Shown piece by piece: positions 6,871 to 7,016 of a stretch of 7,016 bases of DNA. Each line of letters opens with the position of its first letter. Position 1 is the stretch's first letter. The translations under genes and the position numbers were made by a program. The stretch lies in NCBI GenBank assembly GCA_946529195.1, contig CAMMZE010000055.1:1-7016 (forward strand), given 5' to 3'. The notes under the pieces were generated by a model. The model saw only the letters and a program-made list of their open reading frames with translations, did not search any database and was not told the origin of the DNA. Source of the DNA: an uncultured Lachnospiraceae bacterium. Its GTDB lineage: Bacteria; Bacillota_A; Clostridia; Lachnospirales; Lachnospiraceae.

Positions 6871-6921
6871 ATACTGCCGCTATCGGAAGTCGAGGGAGAC
6901 AACTGATAGCGGCAGTATTTT
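6871..6921 (+). terminator. Intrinsic terminator at the end of the dnaX-cvpA operon
   Basis: A perfect 14-bp stem, ATACTGCCGCTATC (6871-6884) with GATAGCGGCAGTAT (6905-6918), extends by one G-U and one G-C pair. It is capped by an AA/AA internal loop, three more pairs (GTC/GAC) and a GAGGGA loop. The stem is followed by TTTTAT. It lies 23 nt after the CvpA-family stop codon. The opposite strand has no T-run, so it acts on plus-strand transcripts only. Confidence 0.9.
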
Positions 6922-7016
6922 ATAAAAACATCAGAAGAATAAATCTCAGGAAATCCCGGCTGAGGATAAAGCTTTTTAAAAGAAATATATAAAAACGGGG
7001 AAAAAGGTGCCAATCT
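6922..7016. other. AT-rich intergenic tail without a supportable gene
   Basis: About 95 bases follow the terminator. They contain a weak hairpin (CTCAG 6945-6949 with CTGAG 6960-6964), an A/T-rich stretch with TATATA near 6986-6991, and GGGGAAAAAGG just before GTG at 7007-7009. This could be the leader of a gene to the right, but only three codons would be visible. No RNA gene was recognised. Confidence 0.4.

Noticed and set aside
6945..6977. Second terminator: CTCAG/CTGAG stem followed by CTTTTT
   Set aside because: The stem has only five pairs, a 10-nt loop, and a gap before the T-run. The main terminator upstream already suffices.
6729..7013. Minus-strand open frame across the right end
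   Set aside because: It runs antisense through the CvpA-family 3' end and through the terminator hairpin; no ribosome site is visible and the composition is not protein-like.

Overview
The window looks like a chromosomal housekeeping segment of a low-to-mid GC Gram-positive bacterium, most likely class Clostridia and perhaps Lachnospiraceae. This rests on the dnaX-ebfC-recR gene order, strong AGGAGG-type ribosome binding sites, the style of the proteins, and the pairing of an acidic single-pass membrane protein with a CvpA-like protein. The taxonomic call is inference. I see no rRNA, tRNA, transposon, CRISPR array or phage gene.

Left part (1-1458, minus strand): the first 486 codons of a type IIA topoisomerase ATPase subunit (GyrB/ParE family). 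It runs off the left edge inside the Toprim domain. The spacer 1459-1656 holds two divergent sigma-A-like promoters. Between them is a 12-bp near-palindrome one base away from the Gram-positive LexA (SOS) box.

Middle and right (1657-6847, plus strand): a compact five-gene row. It contains dnaX (clamp-loader subunit), ebfC/ybaB (nucleoid-associated protein), recR (recombination mediator), a 613-residue membrane-anchored protein with a repetitive acidic N-terminal half and a predicted seven-bladed beta-propeller, and a CvpA-family membrane protein. The first three genes are separated by 1 nt or overlap by 1 nt, and the last two follow after 24 and 46 nt. A strong intrinsic terminator at 6871-6921 closes the unit, so the window appears to hold a complete operon of about 5.3 kb running from a promoter at about 1578-1606 to that terminator. 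The last ~95 bases are AT-rich and have no supportable gene.

Functionally, the topoisomerase, DnaX, EbfC and RecR all belong to DNA replication, topology and repair. The last two genes are envelope proteins with no obvious biochemical link to that process. The most interesting item is the propeller protein with its in-frame 15-bp repeat array, together with its CvpA-like partner. The rest is conserved core genome. I found no convincing new defence or mobile system.
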